Positions 1-11,085 of a stretch of DNA of 64,000 nucleotides are shown here, piece by piece. A program made the translations under genes and the position numbers. The notes under the pieces were generated by a model. That model saw nothing but the letters and a program-made list of their open reading frames with translations, had not been told where the DNA came from and did not search any database. Origin of the DNA: Selaginella moellendorffii (Eukaryota > Streptophyta > Lycopodiopsida > Selaginellales > Selaginellaceae); assembly GCF_000143415.4 (NCBI RefSeq), contig NW_003314261.1:6857132-6921131 (forward strand), given 5' to 3'. Positions within the stretch are counted from its first letter, which is position 1. Every line of letters starts with the position of its first letter.

Positions 1-273
1 AGAATGAGATTATTTACGAAGAAAATGGAAAGACAATTCTTTTTGCTTCTTTTGCCATCATAAAGTTCATCCATTCGGTACTTTTTTGTGATTTTTGGTT
101 TAAAGTTTAAAGTGTAAAGTTGGTTTGCTCACGGTGGTTTGTTTTTCGGAGAAATCCTTCAAACGCAACAAAAGTTCCATTCATTCCATTCATTCAGAGC
201 ATCAGACCATTTCATCTCGGGCTCAGCACAGATTTCTCTGATAGCGAATGGATGCGAAAAAGATGAAAGATCA

Positions 274-578
274 TCACTGCACTAGAGAATCGAGAGAGAG
301 AAAGGAAGAGTAGTTTGGGGGATGTTTATCACATGGTCTGTCCAAAGAGGTAATCGCGGCATAGCCGCTCCCCATGGCAATGGAATATGTGATAGCTGCC
401 GCTCGGAATCCCGCCCCCGAGAGGGCGATCATCAACAAGCGCAGAAAATCAATCTGTGGCGACCCACCGTGGACCTTACGACACCAAAACAAGCCGCTCC
501 ACTTCTAGATTGTGAGTCCGTCCACGCAAAAACCCTTCGTTCTCGCGCATCGTTATAAAGCCCTCTCCCAGCCGCCAT
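274..578 (-). CDS. Possible small gene, unrecognised, 3' end not resolved
   Basis: A weak candidate only. An ATG at 578 reads MAAGRGLYNDARERR and could splice (donor at the end of that stretch, acceptor CCACAG near 445) into a frame reading IDFLRLLMIALSGAGF followed by a small-residue-rich hydrophobic run ending in GSGYAAI. That run could be a short membrane segment. No downstream exon or clear stop was resolved, and I do not recognise the family. A telo-box immediately upstream of the ATG supports a promoter here. The alternative is non-coding sequence. Confidence 0.25.
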
Positions 579-595
579 AAACCCTAAACCCTAAT
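579..595. promoter_or_regulatory. Telo-box (AAACCCTAAACCCTAAT)
   Basis: Two tandem AAACCCTA units are directly readable here. In plants such telo-boxes sit near the start sites of translation- and organelle-related genes. The position, just upstream of the possible minus-strand ATG at 578 and about 90 bp past the HHL1 stop codon, fits a promoter or 5'UTR of the small minus-strand candidate. Function is inferred from motif and position only. Confidence 0.45.
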
Positions 596-687
596 TAGGT
601 CGAATCCCAGCCGCTCGTGGCGAGAGAGATCCAGGCCGTTGAAAAACTCGCGGGAGATTGTGAGAATATTCTGGGGATTTGAAAATT

Positions 688-1612
688 TTAGAGGCCAAGG
701 GAGCTCTTCAAGTTGTCCACGCCCTTTCCCACGAAGTCGGTGACCTTCTCTGTGATGGGCTTGAGATCCTCTTTGGGAGGAATCTGGATCAAGAACAAGA
801 AAAAATGCTTAGAACTTTGGCGAGAGGAAAAAATAAGTGATCCTGACCAGAGTGACATCCACAGGCCGGAGAGCTTCGTTGGCTTTCTCTTCGTCCTGTT
901 TCAAGAAGCAAGAGATTTGTGAGGATCGAAGCAGTGTGATCGAGCTCGAGAACAGTCTTAGCACTTACCACGAGCTTGTAACCAAACTGGAACTCCTTCG
1001 CTGTTTTCAGCGTGGGGTAGGTCTTCACCACCGAGGCAATGATCTTCTCCTCGTCCTGGTCACATCTAAGAAACCATCGTTATGAAATTCCAAAGCCGAT
1101 GTTTGTTTCAGTCCGATCTTTCCGATCGGCGTGCTTACTTTGTAAACAGCAGCACCGATGTTGTTTGTCAAGCTGTTGCCATAGATCTTCTTTCCCCACT
1201 CGTTCTTAGTGACTCCCACCATGAACTTTGCCGCATTTCCTCCCGAGACAATGTTTAAAGGGTACCAAAGTGGAACCTGGAAGAAAGTATTAGATTCCAA
1301 AGAACGAGCGATCGATCGTGAGCTTACGTTCTTACTGCGAATGAAGATCACGAATCGCGGATTGTCGTCCTCCGCCGCTGGGACTTTCGGGAGTGATCTT
1401 TGCTGCATCTGCTGCTGCTGCTGCATCCTCCGCATCGGCCCTTTCCTCTTAGACGCTTCAATCGTCAAGACTTGCAAAGATCGCTCGCTGCTCGCCATGG
1501 CTACCCGATCCATCGCCGGCGACCTAAATTTCCCTAGAAACGAGCTTTCCAATCGCCTCGGCTGCGCCGACTCACCGCAATGCGGCCTCGAAATCGTTGA
1601 CACTGTCTCCAT
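688..1612 (-). CDS. HHL1: HHL1-like chloroplast thylakoid protein
   Basis: Five exons: 1612-1328, 1276-1139, 1055-969, 895-848, 783-688. Introns are 51, 83, 73 and 64 nt, and the spliced product is 217 aa. The N-terminus looks like a chloroplast transit peptide (Ser/Arg-rich), followed by a Gln-rich RRMQQQQQMQQ stretch. The core carries NPRFVIF, then WYPLNIVSGGNAAKFMV and EFQFGYKLV, the conserved block of HYPERSENSITIVE TO HIGH LIGHT 1. It ends PPKEDLKPITEKVTDFVGKG. In Arabidopsis HHL1 is a thylakoid protein that works with LQY1 in photosystem II repair under high light. Length is close to the family norm. It is divergently transcribed from the DUF3531 gene. The start at 1612 is the first ATG that leaves a full transit peptide. 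Confidence 0.85.
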
Positions 1613-1828
1613 GCCCGACGCTCAACGCGAAATACCCTAGGTAGGACGATCGTCGGAGAGAGATAGAAGGATCGAGAGAAAAAGAAAGAGAGCGCCATAC
1701 CTGGTAGTGGTGGATCTTATCCGGACGAAGGAGAGCCAGGGCCAGGGCAAGATTCGAACGCGTGACCTTTCTTTTGCAAATTAAAACTTACCGCCATAAT
1801 TTAAATTTTAGGGTCCAGGATTTTAGCT
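1613..1828. promoter_or_regulatory. Short divergent promoter between HHL1 and the DUF3531 gene
   Basis: Only 216 bp separate the two divergent ATGs. The stretch contains an AG-rich run (AGAGAGATAGAAGGATCGAGAG near 1656) and an AT-rich patch just before the DUF3531 ATG. Both flanking products look chloroplast-targeted, so shared regulation is plausible but inferred. Confidence 0.5.
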
Positions 1829-3124
1829 ATGGCTTCTTCTTGCTGGCTCTCGCCGCCGAGGCTATGGCGGCCGCTGCCAGTCCAGGTGAAGAAATGCCAG
1901 TGGCGACGGCGCAGGATCGGCGCTCGCATTTGCGCTGTTGGGGCTGATTTCAGCGACATCGATGCCACGGATGAGAGCGATCAGGGAGGAGGATTCAAGG
2001 GGGGCGGCGCGAGGGCAAAAAGGCTGGAGAAAGTAAGGTATGAGAAGCAAGCTCGCAAGGAGAAGGAAGACTCCACATACCCCGAATGGGCAAGGTTTGC
2101 TCATTCCTTTCGTGTTTGTGCTGACAAATGCTATGTATTTCCTTTGCTGCCAGGATTTTTGAAGACCAAGCTCGCAATGACGATGAAGTTCGGGAGATTC
2201 TCGGTGACAGCCTTGGCAATCCAGAGGAGATGGAAAAACGGGTGAGCACTTTTTCATTCGGAAAGAATTCATTCACTCTTTTTCTTGTTTTTTCCTCTTT
2301 TTTCTTTCTTTATAGTTGAGGGACAGGGTACTACGGAAAGGAAATGACCTCTTTACTCCGAAGACTGGTACTGCTATACCTCTGGAAGTACAGTTCCGAG
2401 AGTACGTTTCCATAGTTCTTTCTCGCTCATTTTTGTTTACTGTAATTGTCAACACAGCTTCGATCCAGCGGGAGCATTTATTTGGTTCGAGCTGTGTGGT
2501 GCGCCAACAGAAAAGGACTTGGACATCATCGGAGGCGTAAGTTCACTTTAAGATGATTAAAGTGTGATTCTTAAGTGGCAATCCAGGTCTTTAGATCATG
2601 GTACATTCTTGGCAAGCTGGGAGCTTTCAACACCTTTAACATGCAAGTAAGAGCGATGATACAAAAAATTTTGTTCACTGTGTGTTTTTTGGAGATTTTT
2701 CTCAGCTGACGAAGTTGCCAGTAGAAGCACCACCAAAGTACTCCGCGGAACTAGCCAAGCAATCCTTGCCAGCTTACTTCCACAACATTGGCGATATAGA
2801 GTACCAAGACACTATCGGAAGAGTCTGGTAAATCTCGGAAGCTTCTATTACGATCTAAAAAATCTTGCTTTTCAACAAAGCAGGGTCGATCTGGGAACGT
2901 CCGACCCGCTTGCGTGGGATGTGATCATAAATTCCTTGTCTGCTGTAAGCTCCGAGTAAGTCTCACTAGATTTATGCCTCTCGATAAGAAAAAACCTTTT
3001 TTTTTTCCTATCATTGCGTAGCCATGTCGGCATGAAGTTGCTCGTGTTTGGCGGTAACAAATTTGGCGACTGGGAGGACGGAATGAAAAATCCCGACGAT
3101 GGCTACAAAGTCTACAAGATCTAA
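1829..3124 (+). CDS. DUF3531 family chloroplast protein
   Basis: Eight exons: 1829-2094, 2154-2241, 2316-2401, 2458-2536, 2587-2646, 2706-2827, 2884-2955, 3022-3124. Introns are 50-74 nt and the product is 291 aa. The first ~35 residues are basic and Trp/Arg-rich, consistent with a plastid transit peptide. The C-terminal two thirds carries FDPAGAFIWFELCGAPTEKD, SWYILGKLGAFN and IEYQDTIGRVWVDLGTSDP, motifs shared by cyanobacterial and plant DUF3531 proteins. No enzymatic activity is established for the family that I can name. A charged linker (ARAKRLEKVRYEKQARKEKE) precedes the domain. It pairs divergently with HHL1. All exon joins keep frame. Confidence 0.8.
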
Positions 3125-3642
3125 AGCCACTGACGACATGATATCCTTTCAATGAGAGGTAAGCATTGGTTGCTTCTCTTGGTTTCCTTCCCTTGTAGAA
3201 AGTGATTGGAGTGACTGACCAGACCGACTTTGTAGGGCCTGGGAATCGAACCGATTTTTTCACGTAAAACGGCGTGGCTGGCTATGGTGGTGCCAAGTAA
3301 GCCCTATTTGCATGGGACACGTGGGTGCTACTGGAAGTGACACGTAACACTTGGCGAAAATGGAAAGCCTTGGCGATGGCGCTGGCGCTTTGCGCAGGAG
3401 GACGAGGAATCTAGATCTTTCTATTCTCTCCCTCTTCTTTTTCTTTGTTTAGGGCCCGGGAATAGGGAGAGCAGAGCTGTTGTGGCGATATTTTATTGTC
3501 TTGCATTGCATGGCTGCTAATAAGCGCGACTTGGCATGATGCGTGTCAAGATCACAGCGATCCATCATTTTCGTGCGTAATCGCATCCACATCTCCTCCT
3601 CCTAGCTTACTAGGTCTAGATTTCGAGCGCGCTCGGGCGGGA
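3125..3642. other. Intergenic, 3' end of DUF3531 gene and VPE promoter
   Basis: No gene is seen in these 518 bp. The first ~115 bp may hold an intron in the 3'UTR (GGTAAGCATT near 3159, TTTGTAG near 3233). The region before 3640 is pyrimidine-rich and is probably the VPE promoter and 5'UTR. Confidence 0.5.
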
Positions 3643-5765
3643 ATGGGGCGATTTCGTCTGGAATGCGTCCTCTGGTTGCTGATTCTTGCGCAGCAGGCCT
3701 GCGCTGCGAGAAAATTCGAGTGGAAGAGGGATTCGAGTGCAAGCGACGAGTTCTTGGAGGATCAATCCGCCCGTGGCACGCGATGGGCTGTTCTACTCGC
3801 TGGCTCAGCTGGATATTGGAATTACAGACACCAGGTAACTTAGCGATCAAAGAAATCTTGGCTCTAGTATTATTAGAACTTTCTTTTCTTGTTCTTCTCG
3901 AGGATCTAGCTCTAATGTTTTGGAAAAAAAAATTCCAGGCGGATGTTTGCCATGCGTATCAACTCTTGAGGAGGGGAGGTATGAGAGAAGAGAATATAGT
4001 GGTGTTCATGTATGACGACATCGCGAATAACTTTGCGAATCCCCGGCCTGGAGTCATGATAAATCACCCCAATGGAGACAACGTTTATGCGGGTGTTCCA
4101 AAAGTGAGAACAATCTCTTTCATTCTAATAGACAACTTCCAGAACACTAAAAGGCCTGTTCTTTATTTTTCCACTACAGGACTACACTGGAGATCAAGTC
4201 ACAGTGAACAATTTTCTGGCAGTCCTTCGCGGGGATAAAGAAGCTCTTCAAGGCGGCAGTGGAAAAGTTGTGGAAAGTGGTCCAAATGATCATATCTTTG
4301 TGTTCTACTCGGATCATGGGGGTCCTGGCGTACTTGGTAAGGCACAGCTTCATTCTTTTCCTCTTTCGGTATATACTTAAACATGCTACGCAGGTATGCC
4401 GGTCACTCCGTATTTATATGCTGTTGATTTGGTCACAACTCTCCAAGATATGCACGACAACAATAAGTACAAGGAAATGGTATGCTTGGCTTTGTGTTGG
4501 AACGGGGAAGTTCTGACGACGTGTTTGCGGTGATCACAGGTGCTTTACATTGAAGCTTGTGAGAGTGGCAGCATCTTTGAGGGATTACTTCCAAAAAACT
4601 TAAACATCTTCGTGACAACGGCATCCAACGCTGTTGAAAGCAGCTGGGGAACCTACTGTCCAGGAATGGAGCCTTCTCCACCACCAGAGTATGATACTTG
4701 CATCGGAGATCTTTACAGTGTGGCCTGGATGGAAGACAGGTACCTGAGATCAGAAAGAAATGGTTATGGAATTGAATTGGCTTCAATCTTTTTGCAGTGA
4801 AGTACACAATCTCGACCATGAAAGGCTGAAGGATCAGTACAACACTGTAAGCGAAAAAAACAAATTTGCTTGCTCGATCGATGCCATTCTTATCATTGTG
4901 CATAACTTTGCAGGTAAAAGCGAGAACCTCTGACGCGAATACTTATAGAATGGGATCCCATGTTATGAAGTATGGAGACACGAACATGGACAAGGAAAGG
5001 TTATCCTTGTATCTCGGGTTTGACCCGGCCAACGCCAATTTGACTTCCTACAGTGAAAAAGCTGTAGAATTGCTGCCCGTCGGGCTCAAGCTTTTTCTCC
5101 AAGACAAACCGGCTTCAAGCATTGGCCAGCGTGATGCCGACTTGCTACATTTCTGGCAGAAGGTATTGTCTCATAAAGCTTTGTAGCTCCAATTTTTCAC
5201 GGTTCTCTAGATTGCGTCAGTACACTGGTGTTTTCTTTTATCTTTTCGACTTTTCTAACTTTGTCTCTCTCTCTTTTTCTGCTTTGCTTTGCAGTACAAA
5301 AACTCCAAGGAAAATTCACTAGAGAAGTCCAAGGCATTGCAAGAGTTCCTGGACGTGATAGGAAGGCGTACGCAGATTGACAGGAGCGTGGAACTTGTGG
5401 GAAGCGTTCTGTTGGGCTCAGAATCTGCCTCCCAAATCCTCAACTCCGTGAGACCCGAGGGACATCCACTTGTCGATAATTGGGATTGTCTCAAGGAAAT
5501 GGTGAGTGCCTCCACACTTTGGTTTCCATCAAAGCAAACCTTCCTAACGGAACGAGCTGACGGCTCTCCTTTTTTTTAACAGGTTCGAGTCTTCGAGACC
5601 AAGTGTGGACCTCTCGGACAGTATGGGATGAAGCACATGAGAGCGTTTGCGAATCTTTGCAATGCGGGTGTCGATCCCGAGAGGATGAAATCAGCAGCAG
5701 GAGCTACGTGTGGTGGTATCTCTTACGTAGACGGTCATGATACCGCAAGCCATTCAAGTTTCTAA
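3643..5765 (+). CDS. VPE: Vacuolar processing enzyme (legumain, peptidase family C13)
   Basis: Nine exons: 3643-3834, 3939-4103, 4180-4336, 4394-4479, 4540-4739, 4798-4846, 4914-5162, 5295-5501, 5583-5765. The product is 495 aa, the usual preproenzyme length. A signal peptide ([16 protein letters not shown]) starts it, and [21 protein letters not shown] opens the caspase-like fold. The catalytic His is in [10 protein letters not shown] and the catalytic Cys in [13 protein letters not shown]. The C-terminal autoinhibitory prodomain follows, with conserved Cys residues ([30 protein letters not shown]). The enzyme cleaves vacuolar and seed-storage proteins after Asn and acts in programmed cell death. 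The gene is convergent with the patatin gene, 193 bp apart. All catalytic residues are present and it looks functional. Confidence 0.93.
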
Positions 5766-5958
5766 GCACGCAAGCCATTCAATCTTCTAGGCAAGTAAGC
5801 GATCAAAGTTTTGCATTTAACAGAAGACTAGATAGAAAGATAGATCATCTTCTATGTAGCTACGTTGATAGCATAACTTCTCCTCCTTCCACTTGTAAAA
5901 ACCTTATCTACAGGGAATTCATGAAGAACTTTGAAGAACTAGAACACTTTCTGATCGA

Positions 5959-7587
5959 TCAGTGAGGCTTTGGCTTCTTGAGTAAAACTGTGGGTGAAGA
6001 TCGCAGAGCTCGCGCTCGCTGCTCTTGGATGAGCTGCTCGGCAAACCAATCCAGCCGCTCGGCATTGGTTTGCTGCAAAGCTCTCATCCCTCCAAATCCC
6101 ATATGCTCCATCGCCTTTTGCTCGAGAAGCTCATCCGCCACGGAAGCCAATCTTTTGATATTACTATCGCTTGGATCGTCGGATTCGGCTGGATACCCCG
6201 AGGCCGGCATCACAGTCTGCGAGGAGATAGAAAACAAAAAAGATAGAAGTTTAGCGATGATTGCTCGTGCCCAGAAGGAAAACAAAGAAAAAACCCGGCT
6301 TTTGGAGCTACTTACTTGGAGACGAAGGTAGTTTTCTCGACCAGCCGAGGACGCGTACGCCATGGCCAGCATTTGATCCACCATGTCCGACACGTTGTCC
6401 AAAACTATCTCCGCCGCCGGCCTGGCCCATTGGCACGGCCCCCAGTCGGCCACTCCCTTGTCGTACCGCCGCTCAAACACACCGCTGCCCAGTGACAGTA
6501 GCAGCACGTCGCCGGCGTCACGTACCGCGGGAAACTCCTCGCCGTTGTGGAGGACGTGCGTCATGGCCGCCGCTGCCGGGTTGTTCATTACCATGCCAGC
6601 GTCCACCGCGGTACAGCGCGTCGTGCCGTCGACCGACGCCACGGCCGCCGGAGGAAAGAGACCCGGCGTCGCGGATGCCGCGCGGCACACGTCCGAGAGC
6701 CGGAAGTCCCATGCCGCGGACTCTAGCGCTCCCGCGCGGGAGAAGAGGAAGGGAGCTGACGTGGCCAGGTCGTAGCACGGGACTAGTACGGGCTTGAGCG
6801 TGTCGCGCAGTGTACGGTCGCCCAACATGTCGCGCAGCACGGCATCGAGGCCGTCGGTGGAGAACTTGGGACCCGTGCAGCCGGCGGTACCGCGCGGTGT
6901 CGCCCCAGGGACGGTGCCCGTCGCCGCCGCCGCCGGGTTCTTCTTCCTCCTGGAGAAGAGCTTCCGGAGGAATCCCCTCTTGGGAGCCGGATGCGACGAT
7001 GCCGGCGCCTTGAGCTCCTCGATCCGGCGCTTGAAAATGGATCTCCCCTTGTGCGCGATGATGCTCCAGGCCTCCTCGGCGGAGAAGAGCGGGCGATTGG
7101 AATCGCTGCCCCCTTTGCCGGTGAAGAGCATCGTCCCAATCATCCCGCCCACATTGGATCCCGCCACGATGTCGAAGAAATCCACGATTCGCGCCGAGGA
7201 ATCGCCCGTCTTGAGCTGCAGGAGGCGCTCCAGATGCGCGAGGAGCTTGGCGGGGATGATCCCGCGCATCCCCCCGCCATCGATGCTAAGCACACAGACC
7301 TTGCCGCGCTGGTGCTGCTGGAGGTGGTGGTGATTCTTCTTGGTGGCGCTGCCGATGGAGTGGTGCTCCTGGTCGAGCCAGCCATTGATGATGCGAGGAA
7401 TGTAGATGGTGGCGCCGCCATTCTCAAAGTACTCGGTGATGAGTGCCTCCTGCCATCCATTCTCGAGCTTCTTCACGGGGCTGCCACCGCTTGGGTGGTG
7501 GTGATTCTTGTCGATCATGCCATTCTTCGCAAGAACAATCTGGTGGTACTGCTCATGATGCGTAGCCATGGTCGCCGCCATCGCCAT
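5959..7587 (-). CDS. Patatin-like protein, group III type, altered nucleophile motif
   Basis: Two exons, 7587-6316 and 6216-5959, with one 99-nt intron (GTAAGT...CTCGCAG); the product is 509 aa. The ATG at 7587 is the first in frame. The patatin domain shows the oxyanion motif DGGGMRGIIPA, the nucleophile-elbow region FDIVAGSNVGGM and the DxG motif VDAGMVMNNP. Plant group III patatins typically have GxGxG in place of GxSxG. This one has G-S-N-V-G-G, so Asn occupies the Ser/Gly position. A basic insert (RGFLRKLFSRRKK) lies between elbow and Asp. Group I and II enzymes release fatty acids from membrane lipids; group III members retain weak or altered acyl hydrolase activity and affect growth. 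Catalysis by this copy is doubtful. GC-rich coding sequence contrasts with the AT-rich island beyond. Confidence 0.85.
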   Translation of the reverse strand: MAMAATMATHHEQYHQIVLAKNGMIDKNHHHPSGGSPVKKLENGWQEALITEYFENGGATIYIPRIINGWLDQEHHSIGSATKKNHHHLQQHQRGKVCVLSIDGGGMRGIIPAKLLAHLERLLQLKTGDSSARIVDFFDIVAGSNVGGMIGTMLFTGKGGSDSNRPLFSAEEAWSIIAHKGRSIFKRRIEELKAPASSHPAPKRGFLRKLFSRRKKNPAAAATGTVPGATPRGTAGCTGPKFSTDGLDAVLRDMLGDRTLRDTLKPVLVPCYDLATSAPFLFSRAGALESAAWDFRLSDVCRAASATPGLFPPAAVASVDGTTRCTAVDAGMVMNNPAAAAMTHVLHNGEEFPAVRDAGDVLLLSLGSGVFERRYDKGVADWGPCQWARPAAEIVLDNVSDMVDQMLAMAYASSAGRENYLRLQVSSSKSRVFSLFSFWARAIIAKLLSFLFSISSQTVMPASGYPAESDDPSDSNIKRLASVADELLEQKAMEHMGFGGMRALQQTNAERLDWFAEQLIQEQRARALRSSPTVLLKKPKPH

Positions 7588-7865
7588 ATCTTCGAAGAGT
7601 CCCAAAGAGATGGAGGGAAGATCTATATCTAGCAGAGGGGAGCTAAACTATCCATTCGATGGTGGAAGCCTTCAAATGAGAACTTTGGAGCGACCCATCG
7701 ATCGATCAGAGGACTTGCGGGATTTGGACCAACCGATGGATCGATACGATCCTTGTGCAGCAGATCGGATGCTCGGACAAGCAAAACGGGAACTAGGCTA
7801 AAAGCCAGACAGGGGAAACAAAGAGAGAGAAGGAGAAAAACGCGAAAACGCTCTGCATTCTGCGT

Positions 7866-7921
7866 TCTGCTCCTGCGCCTGCGCCTGCACCTGCATCTGC
7901 ATCTGCTCCTGCGTCTGCTTT
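7866..7921. repeat. Imperfect hexanucleotide array (CTGCNC/CTGCAT)n
   Basis: About nine consecutive six-base units of the form CTGCNN or CTCCTG (CTGCGC, CTGCAC, CTGCAT, CTGCTC, CTGCGT) are readable. This is a simple minisatellite, probably in the 5' leader or promoter of the patatin gene. Confidence 0.8.
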
Positions 7922-8252
7922 CTGCTGCGGGCGGTGAACATCACAAACTGCTCAAGATTTGTCGCGCTGCTTGCTCCGCTTTCCTTGTCAATCCCGACTC
8001 GCTCACACTCTCGCGCCCGGTTTTTATTATTCCCACGATGCGGGCTTGCGCATTACATGCCACCTCTCGCAAGCATCCAAAACCCCAAAAACAAAACCCC
8101 CCAAGGGACAAGAACAACCAACAGGAAAGCCACGAAATTTCGCTCGCAATATCAAATGCCAATCACTGTCTGCTGGTGATTTGCTGCTCCACCCCGCAAG
8201 AACAACGCAAGAGCTTCTTCGTTCTTGCCTTCGCAGGATCGGTGGTTCTTGT

Positions 8253-8271
8253 CGAGAGAGAGAGAGAGAGA
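8253..8271. repeat. (GA)n microsatellite
   Basis: A perfect GA dinucleotide run of about nine units. Such GA/CT tracts are common in plant core promoters and 5'UTRs, and this one lies upstream of the minus-strand patatin gene. Confidence 0.85.
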
Positions 8272-8470
8272 TATCGACCGCAAAAGCCCCAACAGAGCAA
8301 CACACCCACACTTTCCTTGCTACTGCGATTCTGCGAAACAAATAATGCCGATGATTCGCTGAGTCTCTCTCGGGATCTCTTTTTCCAAGCGCACACACAC
8401 AAGGAACAGCCAACAAAACAATCTATCGCTCGCAACAAATCAATCCATCGCTCTTCTTAAATGCCTCCCA

Positions 8471-10660
8471 GTCTAAACCATACCCCTGAATATGCCCATT
8501 CCGGGCATATTCCCGCGCGAATACAGCATAAATGCCCATCGTGGTGAAAATACATGTGAGAGCGTTTAACCCCGCGCGTAATGAGCGCCAGCCAGCTATT
8601 CATTATTTTTACAAATTACACCTGATTCTTCTTCCAAGTTTCATGGCAGTAATTTTCACCTCTCGTAAAAATCTCGCACTTGCCACTGACATTGACAGTG
8701 ATCCGAAATGTCTTGGGTGTTTGGGAGGGAATGAAAACGGCATCTGGAGATTCCTTTGAGTTGACCAACATATATCGATCAAAATCAGCTTGTCAACACC
8801 TCTCACATGATCCGCAAAGACCCATCAAGTAAACAAACGAGAGGAGAAGCGGGGATGAAAACAAAAGAGTTTAGCAGCTCGCAATTGATGGATCTGTCGA
8901 GACTTTTCGAGAGTAAACACGCTGGAGTTTGTTTTTGTGGAGAAAGTGTAGTGGAAGCATCAAACACGCCGACACTTGCTCCCTCCAATTCATCCTCTTA
9001 TAAACAAAAAAATCCAAAACTCTGGCAGGAATATCGTGTAAGTGCTCGAGCTTAAGTTGCATTTGGCTTTGTGTCATCTCTAAGGTTGAGATTATGCTTC
9101 AACCAAATGGAGAAGTTTCGCCATCATTTTGCCCCTTTGTGTGGGTCAGCCTGTGCTCGTAAGAGTTCGTGTCATGATTGCCACAAGAACGTATTCTCAA
9201 TGCCTGGGATCGATCTTTTTATGAGCTTTTGAAGTTTTTGCTTCTAGTGGGCTGCTGTTAACATCGGACCAAGTTTCCAGACTCCACTCAGAGAAAAGCC
9301 TGGAGATTAGTTGAGTGAAATTTACAACACAAAGAAAACTGCTTTCCTGCTGCTTCTGCTGCTGCTGATGCATGCGTTGCGTGCCAAAAAGCAATCAGAT
9401 CGTCCTCACGAGCACCGAGAGGTTTTGCAATTTGCTGCTGATGCAAGAACACTCATTTGAAAAATAGAGAGCTACAAAAGTAAAACAAACCGAAAACAAG
9501 AATAAAATATGACTTTCCCTGGCAAACAGTTCTGAAGAAAAAGACCATGGCATAAAAACACATCCCCAGACAAGTTCTCCTCTTAGATCTGGTCCAAAAA
9601 TGAAAGTTAATTTCTCTCTTTCTCAAAGAAGAATGTAAACAACAACACATACATAGTCCCACCAACTTCTCTCACAACTTTTTCCAAGTTCGTGAATCAT
9701 GCAACATGCGCTCCCATTGCTTGCCTCGTTGCTTCTCACATTTCCTCCTTTCGGTGCAGATTGAAGGGTATGGGGCCACCGCCCAAAGAGCTGCTGCTGT
9801 TTCTTCCCGGGCCACCACTTTTGTTTCTCTCCATTACCCTCTGCAACTTCCGATGTACCAGAAAAGTTCTTTTTCTGATTTCCAAGATCCGATCCTGTTG
9901 CATCTCGTGGCAGAAAAGGTGGTGGGCATCTTGGCTCCGTAGTTGTCGTCGCCACCCCCTCGTGCAACGAGATCAGTCTCCAGACAGGCTCACCTGAACA
10001 AATTCTGATCATGAATGTCGAACTTATACACACATCTGCACGTTACCTTAAAAGTTGACATTCAACACTCCTTCGAAGTCAACAAAGCATCAAAAAATTT
10101 CATTCTGTGAAACATGCACCTTGACTCTTGACTCTTATCAACCATCCAAGAGTATCTTTCTCAAACCAGGAAATGAAACCAGTCTCACTCATTAATATTC
10201 TAAGGTGTAAGAAACTTTGAAAGAGTAGAATGGGTATAATAGTTTAAGTAGTAATCTGTTGTGGATTGAGATAGATGAACCACGACTACTGCTAAGAAAT
10301 TAGAAGAATAATTCTGAAAGAATTTAATTTTAGAGTTGAGCATATTTCACAGGTTTTCTAGTGTTCAATCAGTGTCTTCAATTTCTTAGCAGTTCACTTA
10401 TCTCAATCAATAATTATTACATCTTAATTAATCAACTAAGATATGACTATTTAATAAAAAAACCATAAAATAAAAGAAAATTGATTAGCAGAACTTAAAC
10501 AACTTACACTATTTAAACTATCACATTTAATTCTAATTATAATTTTTAAGTAGTAATTATGGCTCATCTATCTCAATCAATAACTTCTAAAATGTGCCAT
10601 TCAACTATTTATCAAGCTATCACTAGTAATTCTAAGAATGAAAAAAATATGAATTTCATA
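8471..10660. other. Gene-poor stretch, no supported gene
   Basis: No gene could be supported. A minus-strand open frame at 10033-9623 (136 codons) has no recognisable domain and no convincing splice partners. Base composition falls sharply after about 10,050, marking entry into the AT-rich transposon island. Confidence 0.5.
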
Positions 10661-10664
10661 CAAA

Positions 10665-10665
<1 letters not shown>

Positions 10666-10739
<74 letters not shown>
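10666..10739. repeat. (TA)n microsatellite
   Basis: An uninterrupted TA dinucleotide run of about 37 units within AT-rich DNA. Such tracts are unstable and easily miscounted in assemblies. Confidence 0.95.
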
Positions 10740-10745
<6 letters not shown>

Positions 10746-11011
10746 AAAAACTTTTATTAAAAAATATAATAATATTTTAAGTAACAAGGATTAGCATAAA
10801 TTATAGTTCACTTATATCAATTAATAACTACTACTAACTAGAACTATGACTATGTATTATTCTAGCTATGAAAACGACTTCACCTTTTTGTTATTGTAAA
10901 AGATGGTTTCTGAAATAAAAATAAAAATGTTTAAAGTTCTCAAAATTTTATATATTAAAGTACTAAAATAAATTAAAATTAAATTATATCTTCAATTATA
11001 ACTAACACACA

Positions 11012-11014
<3 letters not shown>

Positions 11015-11083
<69 letters not shown>
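11015..11083. repeat. (TA)n microsatellite
   Basis: A second near-perfect TA run of about 33 units, directly abutting the left remnant of the old gypsy element, whose outer LTR end may have been lost into this repeat. Confidence 0.95.

Positions 11084-11085
<2 letters not shown>

Larger units (their letters stand above)
7588..8470. promoter_or_regulatory. Patatin gene upstream region with simple repeats
   Basis: Leader and promoter region for the minus-strand patatin gene. It holds a CCTGCR-type hexamer array and a GA run, annotated separately. Several overlapping open frames exist but have low-complexity composition and no recognisable domain, so none is called. Confidence 0.45.

Noticed and set aside
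1740-1775. GATTCGAACGCGTGACC, resembling the complement of a tRNA T-arm
   Set aside because: The flanks do not pair as a T-stem and no anticodon arm is found nearby; too little support, unlike the relics near 57.4-57.9 kb.
6261-7632. Plus-strand frames of 118-213 codons across the patatin gene
   Set aside because: The minus-strand patatin frame explains the region with conserved motifs; the plus-strand frames are its GC-rich antisense shadows.
9623-10033. Minus-strand 136-codon frame with Cys/Trp-rich residues
   Set aside because: No domain, no splice partners, next to AT-rich transposon DNA; considered chance.
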